A DNA stretch of 28,365 nucleotides from an uncultured Collinsella sp. (GTDB lineage: Bacteria > Actinomycetota > Coriobacteriia > Coriobacteriales > Coriobacteriaceae). Positions 7,340 to 14,775 of the stretch are shown one piece after another (positions within the stretch are counted from its first letter, which is position 1; the number at the start of each line of letters is the position of its first letter). The stretch spans positions 1 to 28,365 of the forward strand of contig CATYEN010000030.1 in NCBI GenBank assembly GCA_958405565.1, written 5' to 3'. Made by a program: the position numbers and the translations under genes. The notes under the pieces are model-generated. The model did not search any database, had not been told where the DNA came from, and saw only the letters and a list, made by a program, of their open reading frames with translations.

Positions 7340-7383
7340 GTTGCGCCGGAAACGCTTGGGCGGTTTCGGCGCAACGTGCTTTT
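7340..7383 (+). terminator. Intrinsic terminator after epimerase
   Basis: GTTGCGCCGGAAAC (7340-7353) pairs with GTTTCGGCGCAAC (7363-7375) with one bulged G. TTTT follows at 7380-7383. It isolates the second SIS gene from the transporter unit. Confidence 0.75.
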
Positions 7384-7445
7384 GGGCGGTGAGTTGTGGA
7401 GTATCCGTCGGCTGCGATGCTCGAATTAGACAACTCAGGGCGTTG

Positions 7446-7463
7446 TAATACCACTCGGGTGGT
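7446..7463. promoter_or_regulatory. Possible inverted operator site
   Basis: TAATACCAC-TCGG-GTGGT contains the reverse complement of the recurring TGGTATTA motif and a perfect ACCAC/GTGGT dyad (7450-7463). It lies about 50 bp upstream of the tandem sites at 7502. It may be an extra binding site of the same regulator in the inverted form expected for HutC-type dimers. Confidence 0.35.
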
Positions 7464-7501
7464 GAAATCGACCGTTCGCCGCAAATCCTCGTGAGTTTGG
7501 A

Positions 7502-7547
7502 TTGGTATTAAATAACGCGCAAACGTATGGCTATAATTGGTATCAGC
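7502..7547 (+). promoter_or_regulatory. Promoter with tandem TTGGTAT sites, second SIS gene
   Basis: TTGGTATTAAAT at 7502-7513 and TTGGTATCA at 7537-7545 are direct repeats 35 bp apart. A perfect TATAAT at 7532-7537 abuts the second copy. Layout and much of the sequence match the EIIC promoter at 4603-4646, implying shared control. Confidence 0.65.
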
Positions 7548-7594
7548 AAGAAGCGCGATGTATAGAATCGTGCACATGTGATGGGAGGACACAC

Positions 7595-8656
7595 ATGAAG
7601 GAGACCGAGAAGATCGAGATCGTGCACTTCGACCAGGAGGGCTACCTCGAGGACGGCAGGAACGTCTACGAGGCCGGCAAGAGGATGACGGCGCTGGCCG
7701 ACCGCGTGCACGAGGAGGGCTACGACGCCGTCTTCCTGATGGGCGTCGGCGGCACCTGGGACGAGTTCATGCAGCTCGAGTACCTCATGAACAAGTTCGG
7801 CGACCGCGACCTCGAGGTCTACCTGATCCACGCCGCCGAGTGGAACGTCATGGGCCACAAGCGCATGACCGAGCGCTCCGTCGTGCTGACCGCCTCCGAG
7901 TCCGGCACCACCCCCGAGGTCCTCGAGGCCATCGGCAAGATGAAGGCCATGGGCGTGCGCGTCTACGCCATGACCAACCCCGAGGGCAAGATCGGGCAGG
8001 CCGTGGGCGCCGAGAACTGCGTCATGATGGCCTCCGACCACGGCGCCGGCGGCTGCGAGAAGGGCTACTACCTCGCCGACTGCTTCGGCCTGCGCCTGCT
8101 CAACCGCCGCGGCTGCTTCCCCAAGTTCGACCTGTTCATCGAGCAGACGAGGGACGTCTGGAAGGACATGCTCGACATCCGCAAGCGCTTCGAGCCGCGC
8201 GCCGAGGAGCTCGCCCGCAAGTACGCGCTTGCCGACTACACCATGTTCATCGGCTCGGGCGCCCTGTGGGGCGAGACCATCCTCTATTCCATGTGCCTGC
8301 TCGAGGAGATGCAGTGGAAGCGCATCCGCCACATCACCTCGCACGACTTCTTCCACGGCACGCTCGAGCTGCTCGAGCCCGGCGTCCCGGTGTTCCTGTT
8401 CATGGGCGAGGACGAGTGCCGCGCCCTGGACGAGCGCGTCCGCGCCTTCCTCACCAGGGGCGTGACCGGCGACGAGGACTACGTCGTCATCGACACCGCC
8501 GAGTACGCGATCCCGGGCCTGGACGACGACTTCCGCGTCATCGTGTCCCCCTGGATCCTGTCGGCGCTGACCACCGACCGCCTCGCGCGCAACTACGAGC
8601 TGGTCACCAAGCACAACCTCAAGTACCGCCGCTACTACCACCAGTTCGACTACTAA
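7595..8656 (+). CDS. SIS-domain sugar-phosphate deglycase, FrlB/GfrF-like (copy 2)
   Basis: A 353-residue protein identical in every base to the gene at 2445-3506, so domains and the E238/H254 pair are the same. Start is ATG 7595, preceded by GGGAGG at 7583-7588; the open frame runs back to 7502 but that part is promoter and leader. Identity with copy 1 begins at the first base of the ATG and stops at the last base of TAA; the flanking bases share nothing. It forms its own transcription unit with a promoter like that of EIIC and a terminator at 8709-8741. In Salmonella gfr, two different deglycases (GfrE, GfrF) serve two linkages, whereas here both copies are the same protein, so the second may serve dosage or separate control. 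Confidence 0.88.
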   Translation: MKETEKIEIVHFDQEGYLEDGRNVYEAGKRMTALADRVHEEGYDAVFLMGVGGTWDEFMQLEYLMNKFGDRDLEVYLIHAAEWNVMGHKRMTERSVVLTASESGTTPEVLEAIGKMKAMGVRVYAMTNPEGKIGQAVGAENCVMMASDHGAGGCEKGYYLADCFGLRLLNRRGCFPKFDLFIEQTRDVWKDMLDIRKRFEPRAEELARKYALADYTMFIGSGALWGETILYSMCLLEEMQWKRIRHITSHDFFHGTLELLEPGVPVFLFMGEDECRALDERVRAFLTRGVTGDEDYVVIDTAEYAIPGLDDDFRVIVSPWILSALTTDRLARNYELVTKHNLKYRRYYHQFDY

Positions 8657-8708
8657 GAGCTGGTCGCAGGTTCGGATATCTTGGCTGGTTGATATCTCGA
8701 CCCCACAC

Positions 8709-8741
8709 AAGGGCGTCCGCATTCGCGCGGGCGCCCTTTTT
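8709..8741 (+). terminator. Intrinsic terminator after second SIS gene
   Basis: AAGGGCGTCCGC (8709-8720) pairs with GCGGGCGCCCTT (8727-8738) with one G-U pair and a 6-nt loop, followed by T at 8737-8741. It closes the PTS locus. Confidence 0.88.
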
Positions 8742-8906
8742 GCGTTTGTGGCGTGGGGCCGCGGCCGGTCCCGCGGGCTGGTCGGGAAAGCGTGTTCCGG
8801 AATAGCCGCTCGAAATGGGATGCGCTTTCCCTATGTTTCCAAATGAATACGCTGTGAGCCGTGAGAGACGATTCTCCCCGCAAGCACTCTAGTATGCTAA
8901 AGTACC

Positions 8907-8938
8907 CAGAAGACCGGCGGAGCTATGCCGGTCTTCTG
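8907..8938 (+). promoter_or_regulatory. Leader hairpin upstream of histidine operon
   Basis: CAGAAGACCGGC (8907-8918) and GCCGGTCTTCTG (8927-8938) form a perfect 12-bp stem with an 8-nt loop, 36 bp before the hisZG start. A weak -10-like TATGCT lies at 8893-8898. No T-tract follows, no AGGGTGG T-box signature is visible, and no His-rich leader peptide is present. The rest of the 317-base gene-free stretch from 8657 holds the preceding terminator and nothing else I recognise. The hairpin may regulate the operon or stabilise its mRNA. Confidence 0.5.
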
Positions 8939-8973
8939 CTCTATATGAAACACAGCATGAGGAGGCTCACCAG

Positions 8974-10689
8974 ATGACGGCCACACCGTGGGGATTCCGG
9001 GACATATTGCCCGAGGAGGCTCAGGCGCGCGAGGAGATTGCGCTGACGGTGAAGGGCTGCTTCAGGGAGCATCATTACCTTCCGGTCGAGACGCCGCTGC
9101 TCGAGGACAAGGGTTCGCTTGAGGAAGGCGGCCGCATCGCGGACACGCCGTTTAAGCTCTTTGACGACGACGGGCGTCTGTTGGTGGTCCGCCCCGACAA
9201 CACACTACCGATCGTGCGCCTGGTTTCGACCCGCATGCGCGCGGCCGACCTGCCCCTGCGCCTGCGCTATGAGGCGCCGGTGGTTCGCGAGTGCCAGCGC
9301 AACGCCGGTGGCTCGCGCCAGTTTACACAGCTGGGCTTTGAGCTTATCGGTGCGGGCGATACCGCGGGCGATGTCGAGATTGTCTCGCTGGTCGCCGAGG
9401 CCGTGCGTGAGCTGGCACTTCCCGATGCGCGCATCATCGCAGGCAGCGTGCGTCCTTTTAAGGAATTGCTCGCGGTATGCGAGGATCGTGAGCTGGCTGC
9501 CGAGGCCCTGCGCTGCGTGCACGCCAACGACTTTGTGGGCCTCGATGCCCGCGTGGCGGCAAGCGCCGAGTCCGATGCCGTCAAGGCCGCCATTAGCGAG
9601 TTGCCGCGTCTGCACGGCGGTGCCGAGGTACTCGACCGCGTGGACGCGCTGCTGGAGGCCGCCGGTATCGTCGCGCCGCTGACGCGCGAGCTGCGTGCCC
9701 TGGTCGAGGGCCTGGCACCCGAGGACGCCCAGGTGCTGTCGTTCGACTTCTCCATCATGAACTCGTTCGATTACTACACGGGCCTGGTCTTTAAGGCCTA
9801 TGCCGGCGGCTTGCCCGATCCGGTCGGTTCGGGCGGACGCTATGACTCCATCTTTACCGGCGCATTTGGCGCCGGTATCGAGGTGCCGGCGGCGGGCTTC
9901 GCCTTTTCGCTCGAGCGCCTGGAGGCCGCGCGCACCTCGGCCGAGGATGCCGCTTCCGATGGCGACCACGCCGTGGGTCGTGGCGCCGAGGGCCCGCTGC
10001 GCATCGCCGTGCCCAAGGGCTCGCTTAAGGCCGACACGCTCGACGTGCTCGAGGCCGCGGGTCTGGACGTCTCTGAGCTGCGCGACCCCGGCCGTCACCT
10101 GATCGTGCGCGGTCGCGACACGCGTGCCGGCGAGGGCGCGGTCGGCGATATCGAGTTTGTCATCGTGCGACCCAGCGATGCACCCGCCTTTGTGGGTTGC
10201 GGTGGTGCCGACTGCGGCATCTGCGGCTGGGACTCGCTCATCGAAGCCGACCTCAACTTGCTGCAGCTGGTCGATTTGGGCTACGGCCTGTGCACCTTTA
10301 TTGAGGCGGAGCCCGCATGGCGCGCCGGTCAGGCCGAGCGCAACTACGCCCGTCGCGGATCGCTTCGCGTGGCCACCAAGTACCCGCGCATCGCGAGTGC
10401 CTGGTATGCCGAGCGCGGTGTGAACGCCGACATCGTTTCGCTGCACGGCAACATCGAGCTGGGACCCATCGTCGGCATGACCGATCGCATCGTGGACATT
10501 ACCGCCACGGGTGCCACGCTGCGCGACAACGACTTGGTCATCACCGGCCGCATCATGGACTGCACGGCCCGCTTCTTTGTCAATCCGGGTGCCGCGCGCC
10601 TGGATCCGCGCGTACGCAATCTGGCAGATCGCCTAGCCGCGGCCGTTAAGGACAAGCATTTTGAGCCCGTCGCGGGCTCGGCACAATAG
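8974..10689 (+). CDS. hisZG: HisZ-HisG fusion: ATP phosphoribosyltransferase with regulatory domain
   Basis: A 571-residue fusion. Residues 1 to about 325 are HisZ, a histidyl-tRNA-synthetase-like regulatory subunit: PWGFRDILPEEA at the start, VRPDNTLPIVR, LRLRYEAPVVREC, FDYYTGLVFKAY, and GGRYDSI. After a linker (about 326-340), residues 342-571 are short-form HisG: RIAVPKGSLKADTL, GADCGICGWDSLIE, RVATKYPRIA, and DITATGATLRDNDL. HisG condenses ATP and PRPP in the first step of histidine synthesis; short HisG normally needs a separate HisZ partner for activity and histidine feedback. Here both lie on one chain with no frameshift. ATG 8974 follows GGAGG at 8961-8965. It is the first gene of the his operon. 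Both domain assignments are firm. Confidence 0.95.
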   Translation: MTATPWGFRDILPEEAQAREEIALTVKGCFREHHYLPVETPLLEDKGSLEEGGRIADTPFKLFDDDGRLLVVRPDNTLPIVRLVSTRMRAADLPLRLRYEAPVVRECQRNAGGSRQFTQLGFELIGAGDTAGDVEIVSLVAEAVRELALPDARIIAGSVRPFKELLAVCEDRELAAEALRCVHANDFVGLDARVAASAESDAVKAAISELPRLHGGAEVLDRVDALLEAAGIVAPLTRELRALVEGLAPEDAQVLSFDFSIMNSFDYYTGLVFKAYAGGLPDPVGSGGRYDSIFTGAFGAGIEVPAAGFAFSLERLEAARTSAEDAASDGDHAVGRGAEGPLRIAVPKGSLKADTLDVLEAAGLDVSELRDPGRHLIVRGRDTRAGEGAVGDIEFVIVRPSDAPAFVGCGGADCGICGWDSLIEADLNLLQLVDLGYGLCTFIEAEPAWRAGQAERNYARRGSLRVATKYPRIASAWYAERGVNADIVSLHGNIELGPIVGMTDRIVDITATGATLRDNDLVITGRIMDCTARFFVNPGAARLDPRVRNLADRLAAAVKDKHFEPVAGSAQ

Positions 10690-10794
10690 CGCGAGCGCGC
10701 ACGGGCGCCCCAACGTACGGGCTGCGGGTCGATTGGCGCCGCCGCCCGGCCTCTCGTTTTTCGAACACAACCTCGACCGATAGGGGATACCGAT

Positions 10795-12231
10795 ATGAAG
10801 ACCATCAAGCTTGCTCCCGGTGAGCGCCTCGTCACCAACCAGCTCAACCGCAAGGGTGTGCTGCCGCAAAACATCGTCGACGCCGTCCGCGATATCGTGG
10901 CCAACGTGCGCGCCAACGGCGATGCCGCGGTGCGCGATTACTGCCAGCGTTTTGACGGTGTCGAGCTGCAGAGCTTCCGTCTGCCGCAGGAGGAGATCGA
11001 TGCCGCGCTCGAAGGCCTCGACCCGGCTTTTGTCGCCGCGCTCGAGAAAGCCGCGCGTCAGATTCGCGAGTTCCACCAGCGCGAGGTCGAGCAGAGCTGG
11101 TTTACCACGCGCCCGGACGGCACGATGCTCGGCGTTAAGGTGACCCCGCTCGCGGCGGCTGGCATCTACGTGCCGGGCGGTCGCGCGCAGTATCCCTCCA
11201 CCGTGCTCATGAATGCCATTCCCGCCAAGGTCGCCGGCGTCAAACGCGTGGTCATGGTGACCCCGCCGCAAAAGGACGGCCTTATCAGCCCCTACACGCT
11301 CGCCGCGGCCAAGCTCGGCGGCGTGGACGAGATCTATATGGTGGGCGGCGCCCAGGCCGTGGCCGCGCTGGCGTACGGTACCGAGACCATTCCGCGTGTC
11401 GACAAGATTACCGGCCCGGGCAACGCCTTTGTCGCTGCGGCCAAGCAGATTGTTTCGGGCGATGTGGGCATCGACATGGTCGCCGGCCCCTCCGAGGTCT
11501 GCGTGCTGGCCGACGCCACGGCCAAGCCTATGGTGGTCGCGGCCGACCTGATGGCCCAGGCTGAGCACGATCCGCTGGCGGCCTGCTATCTCGTGACCTG
11601 CGACGAGCAGTTTGCGCGCGAGGTCGAGGCGGGTATCGACATTCTGGTGGCGCAGTCCCCGCGCGCCGAGATCACGCGTGCCTCGCTCGATAACGAGGGC
11701 ACCATCGTGGTTGCCGCCGACATGGCTGCCGCCGTCGAGGCCGTGAACACCGTGGCACCCGAACACCTTGAGCTGCACTGCAAGGACGCGATGAGCCTGC
11801 TCGGCGGCATTCGCAACGCCGGCGCCATCTTTGTGGGCGCTTGGAGCTCCGAGCCGCTCGGCGATTATGTTGCTGGCCCCAATCACACGCTGCCGACCGG
11901 CGGCACGGCCATGTTCTCCAACCCGCTTTCGGTCGAAGAGTTCGTTAAGCGCTCGAGCGTTATCTGCTATACGCCCGAGGGCCTGCTCTCCGACGCTCCC
12001 GCTACGCAGCGCCTGGCCGAGGCCGAGGGCCTGTGGGCACACGCGCTTTCCGCCGCTCTGCGTCGCCGTGTGCTGGAGCAGGGCGAGGATGCCGTGAGTG
12101 CCGAGTCGCTGGCCGCGGCCGACCTGACCAAGGTTGCCTGGCCGGGCGACGCCGTGGCGACGGTTGCCGAGGGCGTGGACCTGGCGGCTGCAGGCGCGGA
12201 TGGCGCCGGTGCGACCGGCGGGGAGGCCTAA
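10795..12231 (+). CDS. hisD: Histidinol dehydrogenase
   Basis: A 478-residue NAD-dependent enzyme carrying out the last two steps, histidinol to histidine. The APEHLELHC motif holds the catalytic Glu323/His324 pair. Zinc ligands are visible at Q255 and H258 (MAQAEHDPLA) and at D357 (LGDYVAGPNHTLPTGG), with the fourth His in the GLWAHALS segment. The glycine-rich VPGGRAQYPS region is standard. It is about 40 residues longer than E. coli HisD because of an Ala/Gly-rich C-terminal tail (after about residue 440), which is probably flexible. ATG 10795 follows AGGGGA. A GC-rich gap of 105 bp separates it from hisZG, and only one base separates its stop from the hisC start. Confidence 0.97.
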   Translation: MKTIKLAPGERLVTNQLNRKGVLPQNIVDAVRDIVANVRANGDAAVRDYCQRFDGVELQSFRLPQEEIDAALEGLDPAFVAALEKAARQIREFHQREVEQSWFTTRPDGTMLGVKVTPLAAAGIYVPGGRAQYPSTVLMNAIPAKVAGVKRVVMVTPPQKDGLISPYTLAAAKLGGVDEIYMVGGAQAVAALAYGTETIPRVDKITGPGNAFVAAAKQIVSGDVGIDMVAGPSEVCVLADATAKPMVVAADLMAQAEHDPLAACYLVTCDEQFAREVEAGIDILVAQSPRAEITRASLDNEGTIVVAADMAAAVEAVNTVAPEHLELHCKDAMSLLGGIRNAGAIFVGAWSSEPLGDYVAGPNHTLPTGGTAMFSNPLSVEEFVKRSSVICYTPEGLLSDAPATQRLAEAEGLWAHALSAALRRRVLEQGEDAVSAESLAAADLTKVAWPGDAVATVAEGVDLAAAGADGAGATGGEA

Positions 12232-12232
12232 T

Positions 12233-13348
12233 ATGGCCGAGCTGACGCCCCGCATGAAGGAGCTCGTCCAGCCCTACTTGGCCGGTATTGAGCCCTACGA
12301 TCCTAACTTTACGCCCACGCGCATCAATCTTTCGGCCAACGAGAACACCTATCCCGTGCCCGCCGGCGTGCGCGAGGCTGTTGATGCGGCCCTGGCTGCC
12401 ACGCCGCTCAACCGCTATCCCGATCCCATGTCGAACGACCTGCGCGACGAGCTTGCTGCCTGGCATGGCGTGACGCGCGAGAGCATCTGCGTGGGAAACG
12501 GCGGCGACGAGCTGCTCTATAACTACCTGCTGGCGTTTGGTGGCGTGGGGCGGACCCTGCTCAACTGCCCGCCGTGCTTTAGCGAGTATGCGTTCTTTGC
12601 ATCGCTCTGTCAGACCGAGGTGCGCGACGTGTGGCGCGATCCCGCGACCTTTGAGCTCGACCAGGCAGCTGTGCTCGCGGCCGCACCCGGGTGCAACCTT
12701 GCGATTGTGACCTCGCCCAACAATCCCACGGGCGATGTGGCGCCGCTCGACTTTGTCGCGGCCCTGTGCGATGCGTGCCCCGGCATGGTGATGGTCGACG
12801 AGGCCTACGTTGAGTTTGCCGACGATTCGTTTGGCGCGGCCACCACGGCACAGGGACTTATCGCCGAGCATCCCAACCTGGTGATTCTGCATACGTTGTC
12901 CAAGGCGTTTGGCGCCGCCGGCACGCGTCTGGGCTATGTGATCGCGGCGTCCGAGGTCATCGACGTGTTCGCGGCGATTCGCCAGATCTACTCGGTCAAC
13001 GTGCTGAGCCAGGCCGCAGCGCTTGCCTGCGTGCGTGCCCGCGATGCATACGCGCTCGTGGTGGCGCAGGTTGCATCCGAGCGCGAGCGCGAGCTGTGCG
13101 CCCTACGCGCAATGGCTGCCGAGGGCCTGCCCGTGGAGGTATGGCCGAGCGCGGCGAATTTTGTGCTCGCGCGCACGCCGCATGCCACGCGCGTGCGCGA
13201 GCGTTTGCGCGACGAGTATTCAATTTTGGTGCGCGACTTTAGCTACGCGCCGGGGCTCGCGGACTGTCTGCGCATTACCGTGGGTACCCCGCAGGAAAAC
13301 GACGAGGTGCTGGCCGCGTTTGCCGCGCTGGTGAAGGAGGAGATGTAG
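12233..13348 (+). CDS. hisC: Histidinol-phosphate aminotransferase
   Basis: A 371-residue PLP-dependent class I/II aminotransferase that makes histidinol phosphate from imidazole-acetol phosphate and glutamate. Visible motifs are NLSANENTYPVP near the N-terminus, VGNGGDELLYN, TSPNNPTGDV, VDEAYVEF and TLSKAFGAAGTRLGYVI, in which K224 should form the Schiff base with PLP. ATG 12233 is chosen because it follows GGGGAGG at the end of hisD and gives the standard N-terminus; the longer open frame inside hisD has no ribosome site. Its TAG stop is immediately followed by the hisB ATG, so translation is tightly coupled. Length is normal. Confidence 0.97.
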   Translation: MAELTPRMKELVQPYLAGIEPYDPNFTPTRINLSANENTYPVPAGVREAVDAALAATPLNRYPDPMSNDLRDELAAWHGVTRESICVGNGGDELLYNYLLAFGGVGRTLLNCPPCFSEYAFFASLCQTEVRDVWRDPATFELDQAAVLAAAPGCNLAIVTSPNNPTGDVAPLDFVAALCDACPGMVMVDEAYVEFADDSFGAATTAQGLIAEHPNLVILHTLSKAFGAAGTRLGYVIAASEVIDVFAAIRQIYSVNVLSQAAALACVRARDAYALVVAQVASERERELCALRAMAAEGLPVEVWPSAANFVLARTPHATRVRERLRDEYSILVRDFSYAPGLADCLRITVGTPQENDEVLAAFAALVKEEM

Positions 13349-13936
13349 ATGGACCGCTATGCCGAGGTAACCCGCAAAACGGGCGAGACCGACATTGTCG
13401 TAAAGCTCGATCTGGACGGATCCGGCGTGTGCGATATCTCGACCGGCGTGCCGTTTTTCGACCACATGCTCAACGCTTTTGGCCGCCATGGTCTGTTCGA
13501 TCTGACGGTGCACGCGGTGGGCGACGTCGAGGTCGATGCGCATCACACCGTCGAGGACACGGGTATTGTGCTGGGCGAGGCGTTTTGCCAGGCGCTGGGC
13601 GACAAGGCGGGCATTACGCGCTTTGCCGACGCGGCGATCGCGATGGACGAGACGCTCGTGATGGCCGCCGTTGACATCTCGGGCCGCGGGCAGGCCTACT
13701 GCGAGCTGCCCGTGCCAACCGAGCGCGTGGGCAACTTTGATACCGAGCTGGCCGTTGAGTTCTTCTACGCCTTTGCGCGCGACGCCAAGCTCACGTTGCA
13801 CGTGCGCGAGCTGGCGGGCGGTAACTCGCATCACATTATCGAGGCCGCCTTTAAGGCCGTGGGCCGCACGATGCGCCACGCCTGCGAGCTCGATCCCCGC
13901 GTGCAGGGCATCCCCAGCACCAAGGGCTCGCTGTAA
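13349..13936 (+). CDS. hisB: Imidazoleglycerol-phosphate dehydratase
   Basis: A 195-residue monofunctional HisB that dehydrates imidazoleglycerol phosphate to imidazole-acetol phosphate. The metal-binding motifs are all present: FFDHMLNAFGRHG, DAHHTVEDTGI near residue 70, and GGNSHHIIEAAFKA near the C-terminus. It lacks the N-terminal phosphatase domain of enterobacterial HisB, so histidinol-phosphate phosphatase must come from another gene, probably the PHP protein at 17379-18290. The start codon directly follows the hisC stop. The last two bases of its TAA stop are also the first bases of a 31-bp inverted-repeat arm. Confidence 0.97.
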   Translation: MDRYAEVTRKTGETDIVVKLDLDGSGVCDISTGVPFFDHMLNAFGRHGLFDLTVHAVGDVEVDAHHTVEDTGIVLGEAFCQALGDKAGITRFADAAIAMDETLVMAAVDISGRGQAYCELPVPTERVGNFDTELAVEFFYAFARDAKLTLHVRELAGGNSHHIIEAAFKAVGRTMRHACELDPRVQGIPSTKGSL

Positions 13937-14049
13937 CCTGCCAAAAAGGGACAGGTTTATTTTGGCAGGTTTTATCTGCGGAAATGCTGCCTCATACGGT
14001 GGGTGAACGTTTAATCGACCAAAATAAACCTGTCCCTTTTTGGCAGGTT
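13935..14049. repeat. 115-bp element with perfect 31-bp inverted repeat, hisB-hisH junction
   Basis: The arm at 13935-13965 is perfectly complementary to 14019-14049. A nested alternative also exists: AACCTGCCAAAA (13935-13946) pairs with TTTTGGCAGGTT (13960-13971). The GGGACAGGTTTA core recalls motifs of REP-like elements mobilised by RAYT transposases in other bacteria; that link is from memory. The element includes the end of the hisB stop codon and stops 25 bp before the hisH start. Confidence 0.9.
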
Positions 14050-14073
14050 TTGAATGAGATACGGGAGGGTCGC

Positions 14074-14775
14074 GTGGGCGAACCGAAGATCGTGGTGGTC
14101 GACTACCACAAGGGCAACTTGTCGAGCGTCGTGCGCGGGCTTGCGCGCGCCGGTGCCGCCGCTTGCACGTCGGACGATCCGGAGCAGATCCGCAATGCCG
14201 ACGGCCTGGTCATCCCGGGCGTGGGTGCGTTCTACGACGCGATTGCCTTTATGCGCGAGAGCGGCGAGGCGGACGCGGTGCTCGACGCCGTTGCCGCCGG
14301 AACTCCGCTGCTCGGCATCTGCCTGGGCCTTCAGCTGTTTTTTGAGCGCGGCGACGAGGGCGTGCCTGCGGACGAGGGTACGGACGCAGACGACGATGCC
14401 TCCGAGCAGGCCGGTGGCCCCTGGGTCGATGGCCTGGGCATCATGCGCGGCTCGTGCACGCGCCTGGAGTCGAGCCGTCTGAAGGTCCCGCATGTGGGCT
14501 GGGATCAGGTGCACATGACGCCTGCCGGCGCGGCCGATCCGCTGCTCGCCGGTTTTGCCGAGGGCGCCAACATGTACTTCACCCACAGCTACGCGGTGGC
14601 AGACGATGCCGATGCCGCCGATGTGCTGGCGCGCACGCACTACACGCGGAGCTTCCCGTGCATCGTGCGCCACGGCAACGTGTGGGGTTGCCAGTTCCAT
14701 CCCGAGAAATCCTCCGCGCTTGGTCAGTGCATCCTTAAGAACTTCGTCAACATCGTCGAGGAGGCCGGCCGATGA
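14074..14775 (+). CDS. hisH: Imidazole glycerol phosphate synthase, glutamine amidotransferase subunit
   Basis: A 233-residue class I glutaminase that feeds ammonia to HisF. The catalytic triad is C83 (LLGICLGLQLFFERG) with H209 and E211 (GCQFHPEKSS). I use GTG 14074 as start: GGGAGGG at 14063-14069 is well spaced and the protein then begins at the expected VVVDYHKGNL strand. An in-frame ATG at 13984 lies inside the inverted-repeat element and would add an unrelated extension. An acidic insert (residues about 93-116, rich in Asp and Glu) follows the nucleophile loop and makes it about 25 residues longer than typical HisH. The TGA overlaps the hisA ATG (ATGA). Confidence 0.94.
   Translation: MGEPKIVVVDYHKGNLSSVVRGLARAGAAACTSDDPEQIRNADGLVIPGVGAFYDAIAFMRESGEADAVLDAVAAGTPLLGICLGLQLFFERGDEGVPADEGTDADDDASEQAGGPWVDGLGIMRGSCTRLESSRLKVPHVGWDQVHMTPAGAADPLLAGFAEGANMYFTHSYAVADDADAADVLARTHYTRSFPCIVRHGNVWGCQFHPEKSSALGQCILKNFVNIVEEAGR

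Noticed and set aside
8945..8977. Ten-codon leader peptide before hisZG
   Set aside because: Only one His codon, no ribosome site, and the overlap with hisZG can arise by chance; not a classic attenuator peptide.
13984..14073. Upstream ATG giving a longer HisH
   Set aside because: It lies inside the inverted-repeat element, and the extra 30 residues match nothing in HisH; GTG 14074 has a good ribosome site.
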